Under the pieces are notes generated by a model. It saw only the letters and a list, made by a program, of their open reading frames with translations. It was not told where the DNA came from and did not search any database. The position numbers and the translations under genes were made by a program. 64,000 nucleotides of DNA, taken from Anisakis pegreffii. Lineage: Eukaryota > Nematoda > Chromadorea > Rhabditida > Anisakidae. Location: assembly GCA_035041965.1 (NCBI GenBank), contig JAPYMA010001918.1, positions 1 to 64,000 on the forward strand. Direction: 5' to 3'. This document shows, one piece after another, positions 47,176 to 59,390 of the stretch (the first letter of the stretch is position 1; every line of letters starts with the position of its first letter).

Positions 47176-49095
47176 TGCTTTCGCGGTGAAATTTATTGCA
47201 AATACACTCGAAACTGAAATATTCTCGAGTTCGAATCTTTTAGCACGCAGTTTGTTCTCAAAGAATCGCTATCACAATAATCGTCAGGAAAATGACAAAT
47301 CAAAGAAGACGCAAACAAACGTCAACGAGCAATACACAAACCGACCTTCACAGAACGCGACAAACCAAAGAATTAAAAGCAATGCAAGCATTGTACATAA
47401 ATTCAAAGATAAAGCAAATTTTGAATGCTTTGAAAATTTCTATGAATTCGTTATATAATTATCAAATCAGAAATAAGCAGAAATAAATTGATGAACTTTG
47501 AACTTGCTTGATTGCGTCAACACCCCAGTGATAGTAATGATTTAGAAAAACTTCCATTTCTCTGAACACAGGATAGAAGAAATTTTCCCAATGCCACAGG
47601 AGTTGCCATCTTCGAGCCTATCGTATTCTCAAGTTTGCACGCTAACATGTAAATTTTTGTGTACCATTCGATCCAACGGAATCGCTACATTCAGAAAAAC
47701 ACTTATATTGTTGCAAAATTCCACCTTCTTGAGAAGATATGGCTATTTTCGTAAGGATCACAACGTTTCAATAGCGCTATGGCAGATGCCATTTTCGAGA
47801 CTACCGTACTCTCAACTTTGCCCGGTAACATCTGACACTGTGAACAGCATTCGATCCAGCTCAACCTCTACTTTCAGAACATTATATATTTTGCCCAGCG
47901 ATTTTGCTTACTTGAGGAGATATAGCCATTTTCTTAGATCTATATCATTTCTACAGCGCAGCCGCGCTCATTCGTGCAAACTGATCACCATAGAGCAATG
48001 ATCAATACGTTCATATAGCAATAGGCGGTCTGCGATCTTCAAGCTAACCGTCTTCTCAGCTTTGCCCGGAAACATGTGAATTTCTTTTCACCAATCGATC
48101 CAGCAGAACCTCTAGATTCAGAATATTAAAAATTTCATTCAGTAGTTATAGTTTCTTGAGAAGATATAGCAATTTTCTTAATAGAACCTTGGGTGCCACC
48201 TTCAAGGCTACAGTATGCTCAAGTTTGCCCACTAACATGTGAATTTTTTTACATCATTCGATCCAGCTGGTTCTCTACATTCACAAAAACAAATAAATGA
48301 TGTTTTACTAAATGCATGATTGTTTTCATTAAACGTTCTCTATTTTGTTGATTGTTAGTTATTTCACTCGTTCAACTCTGCAGGCAATGCTTCTGTTAGA
48401 TGCATCAGCTGTGGGCGCGGCACATTTTGAGGTGATCTTCCACACACCGTTCAGGGCGGAATAAAACACACTTCAGATAGCGACGCATAACAAAGAAAAC
48501 TTTTATTATACAGTTCCTTATAAAACTCATCTGAATGCATATCTCAGATTGACAAATAAAAACGATTACAACCACCCTCTGGATGAACGTACAAGTAAAC
48601 ACACTCAGAACTTGATGAGGCAAAATAATGTAATGTTGATTCAGTATCACAGATAACACTTCTTTTAGTTCACATAATTAATCGTTAACGAAATGGATCG
48701 CAATCAAATAACAAATAAAATTAATATGGTAACATCAATACTCTCTGTGGAATAAAGAAAGTTATAACGATAAAACTACCATTTTGAAATGATCGAACAT
48801 CACAATTAATGAAAAGGCACAACACAACAACAACAAATGAAATACACATTAACTTATGATATGATTAAGGTAAGTGATATAAAAAAAGAGGTGATTAGCT
48901 CAGCACTTAGCTGCCATTGACTGAGAATACTGTGTGAATTAGACAACGACGCATAAATAACCGACGAACAACTAGTTGTGAACAAATAAACAATCTATAA
49001 GTGAATAATCACAAGAAAAACAACAACAACGGCTGAAGTGTCACAACGGCGATTAATTGAATGACTCTTGAAATATGAATTGATTAATATCCAAT
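47176..49095. other. Gene-free stretch with tandem repeats
   Basis: Upstream of the small membrane gene and downstream of AP-1 mu. Apart from the tandem repeat at 47590-48310 I see only AT-rich sequence. Confidence 0.5.
47590..48310. repeat. Degenerate tandem repeat, about four units of ~180 bp
   Basis: The order 'GCCATCTTCGAGCCTA-CGTATTCTCAAGTTTGC..AACATGTGAATTT-..CATTCGATCCA..CTACATTCAGAA..CTTGAGAAGATATAGC-ATTTTCTTA' recurs starting near 47600, 47785, 48025 and 48190, the last unit truncated. Units differ by many substitutions and small indels, so the array is old. No long frame is shared. Confidence 0.88.
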
Positions 49096-51249
49096 CTATT
49101 GCATTCTTAACTGATAATCACCGTTCTGTGTCACGTATCGAACCCAGGGTAATGCCTGATAACCGCTTTTCTCGATAATCTTCAAATACCGCACCTGCAA
49201 TGATGAGAATTGAAGCAAGCTTATTTATGAAAATAAAGGAACATTTCATATAACCGAGAGGAAAGCGGCAAATGAAAACATTATTATTGAAAGACCCACT
49301 TGCAGACCACTTGTAGTGAAGTAGGGAATTTCAAACTTGACATTAATCGGCGGTTTCCCTTCATTTTCATCACTCCCTATTGAAGGCAGACTGAAATGCG
49401 CTCGCATCAGATACTCACGACCACCTGAAAAGTGTACAAACGTTCAAAATTTTCAACAATTTTAACTTTTTTTTGGCTGAAAGAAAAATTTCCGATGAAA
49501 AACAAATTTTCATGAAATATTCATGAAGAATAAAAAGGAATTTGTCGACGAGACAAACCCGGAAAACTTCTGATCATCCAAACGAACGCGTTCAGCTCCG
49601 GAACATACTTGACCGACCCAACCGAGGTTTTGAATTTTGGTGAATCGGCGTCACTCGGCACCGGTATAATCACTTCGACGTGGTTTGCGATCGACTGCTT
49701 TTTGAACTGTGATTTCGCCTGAAAATTTATGACAATTTGCAACAATAATTTTGGGAAATCGATTGAAAATTCGATCCGACGGAAAAATGCTGAATAAAAT
49801 TCACAGAGTGAGAGTGATTCTGAAAGTAAGAATATTACCTTGACCATATACTCGACTCTCGAGTGCACATGTCTCTCCACACAAGCCTCCACCCATATCA
49901 GTGGCTTAACCGTGGTCGTCAATCGATAGCTCATCAACTCGAACTCGCCGTCGGGTGGCACGAAGCTTATCGTTCGATCATTCTCGAATCGTGACAGTCG
50001 AACGCACTGATGAAACTTCACATCCTCCAACTCCACCGCCTTACCACGACCACCTTGAAATGCAGCAATCTTTCCGATAATCATTACAACAATAATAAAC
50101 AACAACTTCCTTACGTGAACAAGTCTGGAATAAGACTTTATCGTTCAGTCCCAAACGCAATTCAGGCATCCCGGAAAGCATCACTCGCATACGAATCGCA
50201 CCCACCACCTCACTTCTCAACACCGTACCGGATGCATTCGCCTAAATCAGCAACTTCAAGTTTAGGATGATGTTCTAGGAGTTGAGGTTGAGGTGAAGGT
50301 TCTTGCCACTGACCAACATATTGACAGACTCGATCACATCCAGGAACACTTCATTCTTACGGTATTTCAAGCCATCTGATCGCCACGAGACAGCGTTTGT
50401 TACGGCCATCGGTGGTCTTGGGGCTATGTCGAGCGCGTACCGTTCTTGTGTGATATATCTGAAAGATTATGACAAGATACACTCATCGAATAACGATAAG
50501 AACAATTCATATTGTATTAATAAAAGCTGACTAACTCTTGCAATATACGACTTTCCGTAGTTTGAGGATAGCCAAAATCCATCATTTCATCTAATAATTC
50601 GTAGATTACAACGAAATTATCACGCACTGACTCTTCTTCTAGATCCTGAATGAATGAACTGCTGCTTTCTTTTTGAAGACATTACAATAAGAACAACAAT
50701 AGTAACTGAAGATGAGTAACGAACCTTAAAGTATTCGCTGAACACTTGAATACACTTGTACAAAAACGACACCATCATGGCCACATTGATGTTCTTCTTG
50801 GCCATCGACACCACTGAAATGCTTGTATGCTTGTTCACGATACCAACGTTAATAAGTAATAAACTACTTACGGAAGATATTCATGTGCTTCACGAACACA
50901 TAGCTGATATCGTTCTTGTGCAGTACGGGTGAGACTTGTCCTTCGTCTTCTTTCTCCATTAACAACGGCATGAATGAGTCAATGGCTGACATCTCCACAT
51001 CGCCTCGATAATTACGCGACATTATCACCTGTTATTATATGATAAGAATAACAATAACCGTGAGTTATCAAACAAAAATTATAACCATCTATCAGCTGTT
51101 TTCAATTTTACATCGCCGGCTCGATAACTTTTTTGAATATTTGAAAATTCGAGAGAAATGCAAAATTTGCACTGAATCAATTTTATATTTGCGTTTGAAT
51201 CACTCACGTTTCCTTTGAAATCAAGGATGAATATTGCTGAGCAGGACAT
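49096..51249 (-). CDS. apm-1: AP-1 complex subunit mu (clathrin adaptor medium chain)
   Basis: Ten exons, 51208-51249, 51028-50872, 50813-50725, 50645-50536, 50458-50314, 50241-50115, 50053-49839, 49718-49559, 49424-49300 and 49194-49096 (high to low), give 422 aa, the family length. The N-terminal longin-like part reads [14 protein letters not shown] then [19 protein letters not shown]. The signal-binding mu homology domain includes [65 protein letters not shown] and [17 protein letters not shown], and ends [10 protein letters not shown]. It recognises YxxPhi and dileucine cargo at the trans-Golgi/endosome with gamma, beta and sigma chains. Nematodes have two mu1 genes (UNC-101 and APM-1) and I cannot tell which this is. 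The exon 6-7 junction uses a TTTCAAG acceptor. ATTTCAG at about 51339-51345 upstream hints at a 5' UTR intron or trans-splicing. Confidence 0.96.
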
Positions 51250-52720
51250 CTTTAATGATGAATTACGTGTTGTTGTTTGTTTGTAAAGTTGAGCTGCTTT
51301 TTGAGTTTTGTTAATATCGCTCTGTATAGATTATATCTGAAATATTTTTACTTTATAAATTGTTAATTGGAAAATTTAATTTTTGATGAGTTCGGTGGAG
51401 ACATCCTATGCTTTTTCTTCTTCTTGTTATTATTATTATTATTAACATTAACAAAACTGAACTAGGGATATCATAGGACAAGTACGATCCAAACGTCGAC
51501 AGCAAATGGGTGAAGAAGGATTTCTCAGAAAATATCTTGAATGGGAACTAGAGAATCAGCTTATCGGGGAGTTGAGAGCAGCGATTATCCCGTCAATAAA
51601 AGAGTATCTCATCAAAACTGGATTTATTTATTCAAATTTATATCATCCATCCACATTCCATATGTAAATTTATTCAGCGAACAACACCACGTTGTCATGA
51701 TGAAATATTCATCTGATTTCTTCTCCGAATAATAATTGTAAAATAAATTCATTCATCCAAAAAATTCTTCTCGATGATGCTCTATGAAAATGTTTCACGA
51801 GTTCGTTTCTGACTTTTCTGGCCCAATTTTTTGACTCTGCTCTGGTATACCTTCTTTGTTGGATGGATAACTCGTGGATGTCCTATTGTTAACGTTAATT
51901 TAAGCAAATAGGGTAAAATATAGTACCGAAGTTACGATTTAAGAACAGAAACTGCAGACGATTTCGATTGTGGTTAGCTAATGATAAGATAAAGCCTTCG
52001 ATCCAAGGAGTGCGATTAGGCTTAGGCTTAGTTTTAGCCGTTTGTGAAACTTCTATCAAAACATGATAGCAATGATGATGTTATCAGTACCACTACCATC
52101 GACAAGAAGAGAACTTCCATGCAAAGCTATTTATATCATCCATCCATATAAGCGAATCAAATCATCAACCGTAACAACAGTAATATAATAGAAATATTAA
52201 TAGAGAAATGATCAATAAAGTAATAAAGAATTGATGCGAAGTGAATAAATAATGAATAAATGAACATTATATTATGCACATTTCAAATTTCATGCACTGA
52301 ATCAACTGAAATGCTAACTTTCATCTATACATAAATGAATACAACACGGACAAATGCATATACAAATACTGCTGCTCGTCACACTCAAATTCAACGGTAA
52401 AACGACGATCGAACCAGAATTCTCATTTCTGCACTGAAAACAATGCGACGAATGAAGAATTGCTCGAAGCAATAGTAAAATTTGGAGGAATAGTAAAATT
52501 TTCGTAGAGAATCATATGGAAAGATAACGAACGCCTTCGTTCATTTCCAAAAGCCACACAAACCAGTTGCATGCAATCAAACAATGAATCGACAACGAGA
52601 CACCACCTTCGTTCAGCAATAAGCCTAAGCGAACAACAGCAAGCACCGTAACAACAAAACGAGTAACACTCTTGTCAGCAAAATATGAAATAATCACGGT
52701 CATGCTTTCGTGAATGAATT
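51250..52720. other. Region between AP-1 mu start and nekl-2 3' end
   Basis: Both genes read leftwards; this 1.5 kb holds the nekl-2 3' UTR and AP-1 mu promoter. An ATT trinucleotide run lies near 51425-51450. No supportable gene. Confidence 0.45.
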
Positions 52721-54585
52721 TCAACACTGCTGAATAGAACCTAGTTGATGTGACTTTGACTGTGACTGTAACTGTTGTAATTGCGCTTGTTGTTTTGCAC
52801 GGACTGGTTGAGTTCTTAGCACTTTACTATTGGACATTCCGATGGCACGACGACCTTTCCTGGATGGTGCACACGGCAACTGTCCCAAATCCAGATGGAT
52901 CGACATACAAACCGGCAAAATCAACGGACACGTCAACAGTTCTGCAAATAATCTGGAAGGAATGCTTTGCGCAGACTTCATTGAAGATGCACAATTTCGA
53001 TTGAGAAATGATTCTGAAGAACTGGAAGCGATACGATGCGATCGACGGAACCTTTGAGCAGAGGACGTTTGTTCTCATTCAAATCCAGTAACGACTCAAT
53101 CAAACGCTTCAACTCGCTGCTCCAATGATCACTGATAGGTCCATGTTTACCCTGCAAACCCATCTCGATAAACCTGTTATTGTTCAGTTGTATTTCCATC
53201 ACTTTTCAATGTGCATCAAGTTTTGCGTTCAATTGTTTCGTCGTAACAAAGTTATTTATCGTTGTCCTGCATGTAATCGGATTCGTTCGATTGATAAAAG
53301 AGTGCGAAGATAGATGGAAGGAATCATAAAGAATCAATCGACCTCGGAAGGTCTCTCTCACAAAAAACAACTCCTTACTCGTGTAATCTTCATTACAATC
53401 GACGGCAAATTCTCGCCGTCGAAGGCTCGTCTCAGTTCACAAAGTTCATATAATACACAACCCAAAGCCCATAGGTCACTCTTCTGGTTGTATGCACGAC
53501 CTCAAATTAAGGAACACACGTCTAGAATCATTGAAATGTGAATTTGCATTGCATTGAGTTTGAAATAACTTCTGATCATTCGTCGAATGTGTTTTCGTTA
53601 TTAGAGAGTTGAATGCCGTTGAAGAAGTGTTCTTGTTTTGCCTTTTTAGTGAATCTTTCGGAAGAATTTTCAATTTCTGAACAATTTGTTTGGAATATAC
53701 CTTCACAAATTTCTGGCGAAAGGTAGTTGGGTGTTCCGACAACAGTTGACGCCAAGCTTCTCGTGCTCAGCTCTTTACTAATGCCGAAATCACTCAGTTT
53801 CACAATTGTCCGTTTTTTATTCAGTAAAATATTTTGCGTTTTCAAATCACGATGCAGAATCTGCTTTGAGTGCATATATTCCAATCCAATTGACACCTTA
53901 AAGTCAAGTGATTTTGTTTGGGCATTGTCCGAGTGGTTGTGTCTAATTATCTGTTTGTACTATTCGTATTGTTTGTTATACAGGTCGGAAGTGCTTATCG
54001 GACCTGCGTAAAATAGTTGAGCACTTGCGGCTCGGTGAAGAACACCCCTTTTTGATCTGAAATCATCTTATCCATCGTACCGCCCTCGGCGTATTGCATC
54101 ACTATCGACAGAACGTTCTCGGTCTGAAATCTCGTATTATTATCGTTATTTTCTGTAAGGATAACTGTGTTCTGATTGCTTTGATATGCTTTCATTTGAA
54201 AGTATTGAATTGTTGTTCAATTCATTTGTGACTCAAACTAAAAGTTAACCTTAAACGACTCATAATATCCGATGATGTGTGGATGATGTAATCGTTGTAA
54301 GAGTGTCACTTCACCTGAACATAACTCATTAATCAACTTGTATATGCGGCCGATTGAATTAATCCTTGCCCGATATCGCAAATGAAAGAAATGTCAAATT
54401 CCACACGAAATCAAATGATTCAGAATCAAACCCATAATGGCCGTTTCCTCATCAGGCGTCAAGCCATCCAGCGAGACCGTCTTAACGATCACCTTCTGTC
54501 TGAAAACGTCATCCTTCCTGCGGCATAACCAACACACTCCGTGCGCACCACGACCTACCACGGCTATTTTCTCATAATCATCCAT
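52721..54585 (-). CDS. nekl-2: NIMA-related kinase, NEK8/9 type
   Basis: Seven exons, 54432-54585, 54250-54314, 54004-54123, 53701-53896, 53379-53500, 53052-53151 and 52721-52941, give 325 aa. Kinase landmarks: Gly loop GRGAHG (11-16), ATP-binding Lys in VIVK (35), HRDLKTQN (128-135), DFG (149-151), activation segment ASTVVGTPNYLSPEICEG and NQKSDLWALGCVLYELCEL. The end (RPLLKELLTCPL then ILPVCMSIHLDLG) aligns without gaps to the NEK8/9 catalytic tail. A Gln-rich tail follows. There is no RCC1 domain, as in C. elegans NEKL-2, a kinase needed for moulting, endocytosis in the epidermis and possibly cilia. Exons 4 and 5 use TTTAAG and TTTGAG acceptors. The exon 6-7 join was chosen because reading through gives a stop and loses the conserved block. 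Confidence 0.93.
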
Positions 54586-56040
54586 CTTTTTTCTTACGCA
54601 TCAATAGTTCTCAAATTCTGAAAGAAACACAAACTTCAAAATGAAAACATCACGAAAATATCCACGAAAAATGACATCGAAATGCGTCAATTTCACGATA
54701 GAACATCGTAAATTCTCACTCAAAATCTGAAGAAACTAATGAATAAAATAAAAATTTCATGAAATTGGAGCAGTAACATTAAGAAGGTTCGTTTGACAAA
54801 CTTGTAAGTAACTTGGATATACCTTTATCAATTCAACAAATCATATTCTAGCTTATTAAAATCGTTGTAGCCGTTTCGTTCGATTGTATTACTCAATTGT
54901 GCGTTTCGATAGTGGAAAGGGAGTGATGCCAACAGAATTGTTATTGCCATTGCAATAGCAATTGCTGTGAATGTTCATTAATCACACCTCCGCCTCTACG
55001 TTATCGTTATTATTAACAGACTTATTAATCTGCGCCGTCCTCTCTTCTCATATATCTTCATTCCTTATTCGGGATCAGTTCAGATTGCTGGATTAACTTT
55101 TTGTGAAAGACTCAACCGTCATTGTTGCACAGAACTTGACCCCAGTATGACATGAAAGTTCATTTATTCCGTATCGTCTTTATTTGCAGGTCTTTTCACT
55201 ATGGAGCACTCCGTTTAAAGATGGAACCGAAACTCTGATTCGTTTCACTTTTGTGACACTTTATAATTGGGTGTATTGCTTGAAGTGTATGACACGAGAA
55301 TAAAATCGAAATGCTTTATGTATACAACAACAGAATCACACACACGCCACATATCGATGCAACAATAAAGTCTATTTAAAGACTGATTTGTTTAGAATAT
55401 ATGATGGAAATTAACGGCTAACAATGAAATGAATGCGACCCGTATGAAACGTTGGTTATTTTTCAATTAACAACACGCTAACTTGGTACCATACCAATGC
55501 GAAACGAGCAAACCAAAACAAATATTACATGTTCAACGACAAAAAATCATCCCTAAACTGCATCCACGTCCAGTCTTACTAATGCACAACCCTGGTCTCT
55601 CTCAAAGTCATCCGCACGAACCTCACATAACAACTTGAAAAGCACCACCATCTGAGAAATTGGCAAAGTAGAAATAAGCAATCAAACTTTAAATTTTCCA
55701 TTAACATCAACAATAGAAGTAATGAAACACTGCTGCGGTATGTAATCACCCAATCGTTTACAACGTGAAAGAATTGGTAACAAAATGAACAGCTCGAAGA
55801 CATTCTTCGACGGTTATCATAGGAAACACAGTGAAATTGATAGAGTAAATGTCTCTGGTCGAATGGCACTTGATAGGGACGTTGAGGCGAGGATCTTTTG
55901 ATCATTTGCGTTTGCATGTTGTTGTTGTTTGTGGTGATGTTAACTCCATCGTGGTTGGTGCAGGTTTGGAGACAAGTTCGCGAACTGTTAACATAAAAAT
56001 AACCAAACAGCCTCAGATCCATTCAGTTTCACGCTTCTCT
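54586..56040. other. Region between nekl-2 start and eL41 3' end
   Basis: Holds the nekl-2 promoter and eL41 3' flank. A 147-codon minus frame at 55579-56022 lies directly behind the eL41 stop and is probably chance. No other signal. Confidence 0.4.
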
Positions 56041-56249
56041 TTACTTCTTCGCTTGTCTTCTCTTACGCTTCAGTCTGCGCATACGCTTCTTTCGCCACTG
56101 AACATTTCAATTAACTTTTTATTCAACATGAATATATATATCGAAAAAATTTATCGAAAGAAACTCTTTAAAATATAAACACATTCAAACTCCAATGCGA
56201 CAAAAAACAGGTAAGCAATCGAGATAATGAAAATTACCTTATCACGCAT
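56041..56249 (-). CDS. rpl-41: Ribosomal protein eL41
   Basis: Two tiny exons: 56238-56249 encodes MRDK and stops at a GTAATT donor; 56041-56097 follows a GTTCAG acceptor and encodes WRKKRMRRLKRKRRQAKK before TAA. The product is 22 aa, against 25 in yeast and human. The arrangement M-R-x-K-W-R-K-K-R-M-R-R-L-K-R-K-R-R is the invariant core of eL41, the smallest eukaryotic ribosomal protein, a single helix bridging the two subunits. The three residues missing are at the C-terminus. ATTCAAG just before the ATG could be a splice or trans-splice acceptor. Easily missed because no ORF exceeds 25 codons. Confidence 0.93.
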
Positions 56250-56930
56250 CTTGAATATGGAACGCCCGCGACTGCTTTAGAACTTGACGAAACCGACAGC
56301 AAACAACACAGTCAAATAGACCCTTAAAATCAAAACAAATTAAGCCCAAAGTCCCATACATTTTGGAAGGATAGCGTTAAACGATCCTCAAAATCCAATC
56401 AGCGGCCACCAGTGACTCGAATTTCCAGCAAAGTTTCCAAAAAATAAAAATATTCACGAACACTAACAACACAACCTCCTCCGCTCTACAATCCCAAACA
56501 AAATTCCATTCGCACAGTAAAAGCAAAAGGAACACGAAGTTATTCAGCAATTCCGATGCGTGACCGTAACACTCTGCCCAATACGTTCAGAACCCGCGAA
56601 TTCAAATTATTGCTGTGGAAAATAATTTTCACTCGTTATTAGCGAAATAACTCGGTTTTTACTTGAATCAGGTTTGTTTTCTCTGGATTTTTAAATTTGT
56701 TCAGGTCTCGCGATAGAGAATCTAGAAAAATAAGCACTCTCGGATGCTAGCTTCATCAAAAATTTTGTGTTGAAGTTTGCAAATCGCTCGTCGGCACATC
56801 TGTAAGAGCGTACTATCGGCAATGAATGACGTGTTTTGATGTTTGATTTCTTAATCCGTGTGGATTTACGATAGCCTGTCTTGATAGGTCGTATTCAGAT
56901 ATTTTCTTAGAAATTAACATTGCTCTCGGA
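56250..56930. other. Divergent promoter region between rpl-41 and a LITAF-like gene
   Basis: No gene seen; probably two promoters back to back. Confidence 0.45.
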
Positions 56931-57609
56931 ATGGAACCAACAAAAGTGTCCAGCAATAATGGCATAACCGATAACGCAACGAGGTAAATCTTGATGTTCT
57001 GTTTATTTGTAACAGCTGAGTAGATAAATAAGCAGTTGTGATTAATTTGAGTAGTACGTCGAATGAAGCACCCCCGCCATCTTATAACGAAATAATTGGA
57101 CAGTCACCGCCTGCAGATGACTGCAGAACCAGCACTTCAATACCACCGCACTTAACCGTTATTCATGCCACTACACCGCTTTATGGACCGAATCCGGTCG
57201 AAATGGATTGTCCATATTGCCAGGTTTTTTATTTTTACACTTTATTTTTCTTTGACCATCATCACTATTTATCATTCTTGAGCGTTTTATCACGATTGTT
57301 CATTTTATTCACGATCAATATCATTTCATTATTTGATGTTGTTCATTATATTATTTATTCGTGGTCGTTTATAATTTATGTTATTTATTAATTATATGTA
57401 CATAATTTCAGGCGCATGTGGTCACGTCAATAACACGTGTGGCGGGTGCTTTACCGTGGATTGTAATGGGTGTGTGTTTCCTTCTAGGTTTCTTTCTGGT
57501 AGTACCTTGGTGTATTTGTTGTATACCGTTTTATATTGACGGATGCTTGGATGTAGTGCACTCTTGTCCTCAGTGCCGAAAGACTTTGGGCAGACACAAC
57601 AAGATTTAG
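56931..57609 (+). CDS. LITAF-domain protein (first of a convergent pair)
   Basis: Three exons, 56931-56983, 57052-57223 and 57412-57609, give 140 aa. The N-terminal half is Pro-rich with APPPSYNEI, a PPxY motif that recruits NEDD4-type ligases. The LITAF domain is split: the first CxxC (MDCPYCQ) ends exon 2. Exon 3 has a hydrophobic membrane-inserting helix (WIVMGVCFLLGFFLVVPW) and the closing HSCPQCRKTLG. Together these bind zinc and anchor the protein to the cytosolic face of late endosomes/lysosomes. Exon 2 begins after an AATTTGAG acceptor. Length and design match SIMPLE/LITAF. The second family member lies tail to tail 960 bp away. Confidence 0.93.
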
Positions 57610-58572
57610 GCGTATTTTGATTGTTGTCGAAGTCATGCCGAATCGTTGTCATGTGAAAGTGTCCTTATGTAAGTCTGAATTCGCTCTTACTGAAGTTTAT
57701 TCGCATCGTTCTTGAGTCATTTATTAAACTTTTGTTTTCTTATTGTCCCGTATACTTACGGCTTTATGCATGTCTCTGTCATTTAATTAATTTATTATTA
57801 CAATTGTATTTTAAGTGATTTGCATTGTTATTAAGCAATAACAACGAATCGAAGCAATCTCATATCGATAAGCAACATAATGCCGTTTATATCCACATTG
57901 TACCATTATTATTTCATTTTGATTATTGCATTATCTTCTATTGATGATACATTTTTAATGATTATAATCCAAAGATTTTCAATTTTTACATTTCACTGAT
58001 TCATTTGTAAATTCATTTACTTATTCGTTGTTTGAGAAGTTTTCATTTTGTCATTGTGTTTGCATAAATTTCTGTATATTCCTTCTTAAAATCGTTCGTG
58101 TGCTTCGGGATTTCGTTTATTTTTGTATTATTCATTGGCTTTGTTGTGCTCTGAATAAATATTAAGTGATGTGTAAATTTTTATGTGTATGCACTAAATA
58201 TTATCCAATTTTTTCGTAGATTTATTTATTTTAAAACTTGCTGGATAAATAACCTTTAACAATGGGAACATCGAAAGGTTCGCTATTATTATGTGAGATA
58301 ATGATAAAACTGGTGAAAATAATACTGATAATGAACTGAAGTGATACGGTGAACATTATGACGACAATAACAATGAAACTGACAAAATACAAGATTGCAA
58401 CGACAATACTACCGCAACTCACTCGCAAATCAACGTACAGTATCCGAATATTGCTGCAATTACAGCATGAAACTCGGATTCAAAGCCGGTGGTGCGCTTG
58501 TCATGAATAAAGGATTTTATTCCGCAAAGCAGATGAGCTGCTTGACGATCAGGAAATCGTGTTAAGAGCCGT
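57610..58572. other. Convergent 3' region between the two LITAF-like genes
   Basis: Both genes end into this AT-rich stretch. No coding signal. Confidence 0.5.
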
Positions 58573-59390
58573 TTAAGTGCTTTTACCGAGACGCCTGTAG
58601 GTACCAATCCAAGCCTTACAAGCCGGGCACCTGTGCTCAACATCTTTGAATGTGTCTACAATAAACGGTACCCACAAGAAGAACAACGGCAACACAAAGA
58701 TGCCGGTCATTAGAATCACCAAGAAACTCAACCAAGTGAAGAAACCGTTCACATAACGCAGCTCTGTCTCGCCGTGAGCCTGAAATTTGCTTGGTTGTCG
58801 AGTTGATTACTGCAGACAGCAACAATCGAAGTGAAGATATGACCGCTGATCTACGATAGCAATGACTGATCCATGATCAACGGTAATATGCGAAGACTAA
58901 ATTGCTTGCTATTGCAAGCATATAACAACGATAATATAAGCAATAGGTGAACTTAATGCATGCAGCAGAATTGTTTGATTCAAACGGATTAGCAAAAAGA
59001 CATTAAAATTTTTGAATAGAACTGAACAAAGTGGGAAAGTTAAGACACTAACCTTGCAACGCGGACAGTCCAATAGTTGAGGTCTGTCCGAGAGATATTT
59101 TTTGGCGTTGATCAACATGCTCGGCGTATGACTGGCCGATCGATGAATCGGAATCGGCACGGATCTAGATCTCTCCAAGGTGGCCATTTCAGGGATGTAG
59201 CGAGAACTTTGGTGGATCAGTGAGGATAACTGAGGATAACTTCCTGTATGAGTCCAGGATAAATCCGAGAAACTCGACGGTTTCAAGGGATGCGGCAAAG
59301 CACGGTCGATCCGAGGACGACGAGTAAAAGGCAACTTCTCGTCGCCTTCGTTCTCGTCGGGAATTTTAATGAAACAGCCGAAATGAAGAA
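58573..59390 (-). CDS. LITAF-domain protein (second of a convergent pair), 5' end uncertain
   Basis: The last exon, 58573-58779, and the preceding exon ending at 59053 are clear. Joined they read ...QLLDCPRCK then AHGETELRYVNGFFTWLSFL, a hydrophobic stretch (VILMTGIFVLPLFFLWVPFI), and EHRCPACKAWIGTYRR: a full LITAF domain with both CxxC halves. The upstream exon is open to at least 59390, where CTGTCAG could be an acceptor. This gives an Arg/Ser/Pro-rich N-terminal region instead of the PPxY segment of its neighbour. The first ATG in that frame is at 59187, giving a minimum of 113 aa, but coding composition continues beyond it, so another 5' exon is likely. Split of the domain after the first CxxC is identical in both genes, supporting descent from one ancestor. 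Confidence 0.85.

Noticed and set aside
53915..53945. tRNA-like TGTCCGAGTGGTTG in nekl-2 intron 3
   Set aside because: Resembles an A-box of a serine/leucine tRNA, but no acceptor stem, anticodon arm or B-box follows.
55579..56022. 147-codon minus ORF behind rpl-41
   Set aside because: Starts 19 bases after the eL41 stop, no domain seen, biased composition; best explained as 3' flank.
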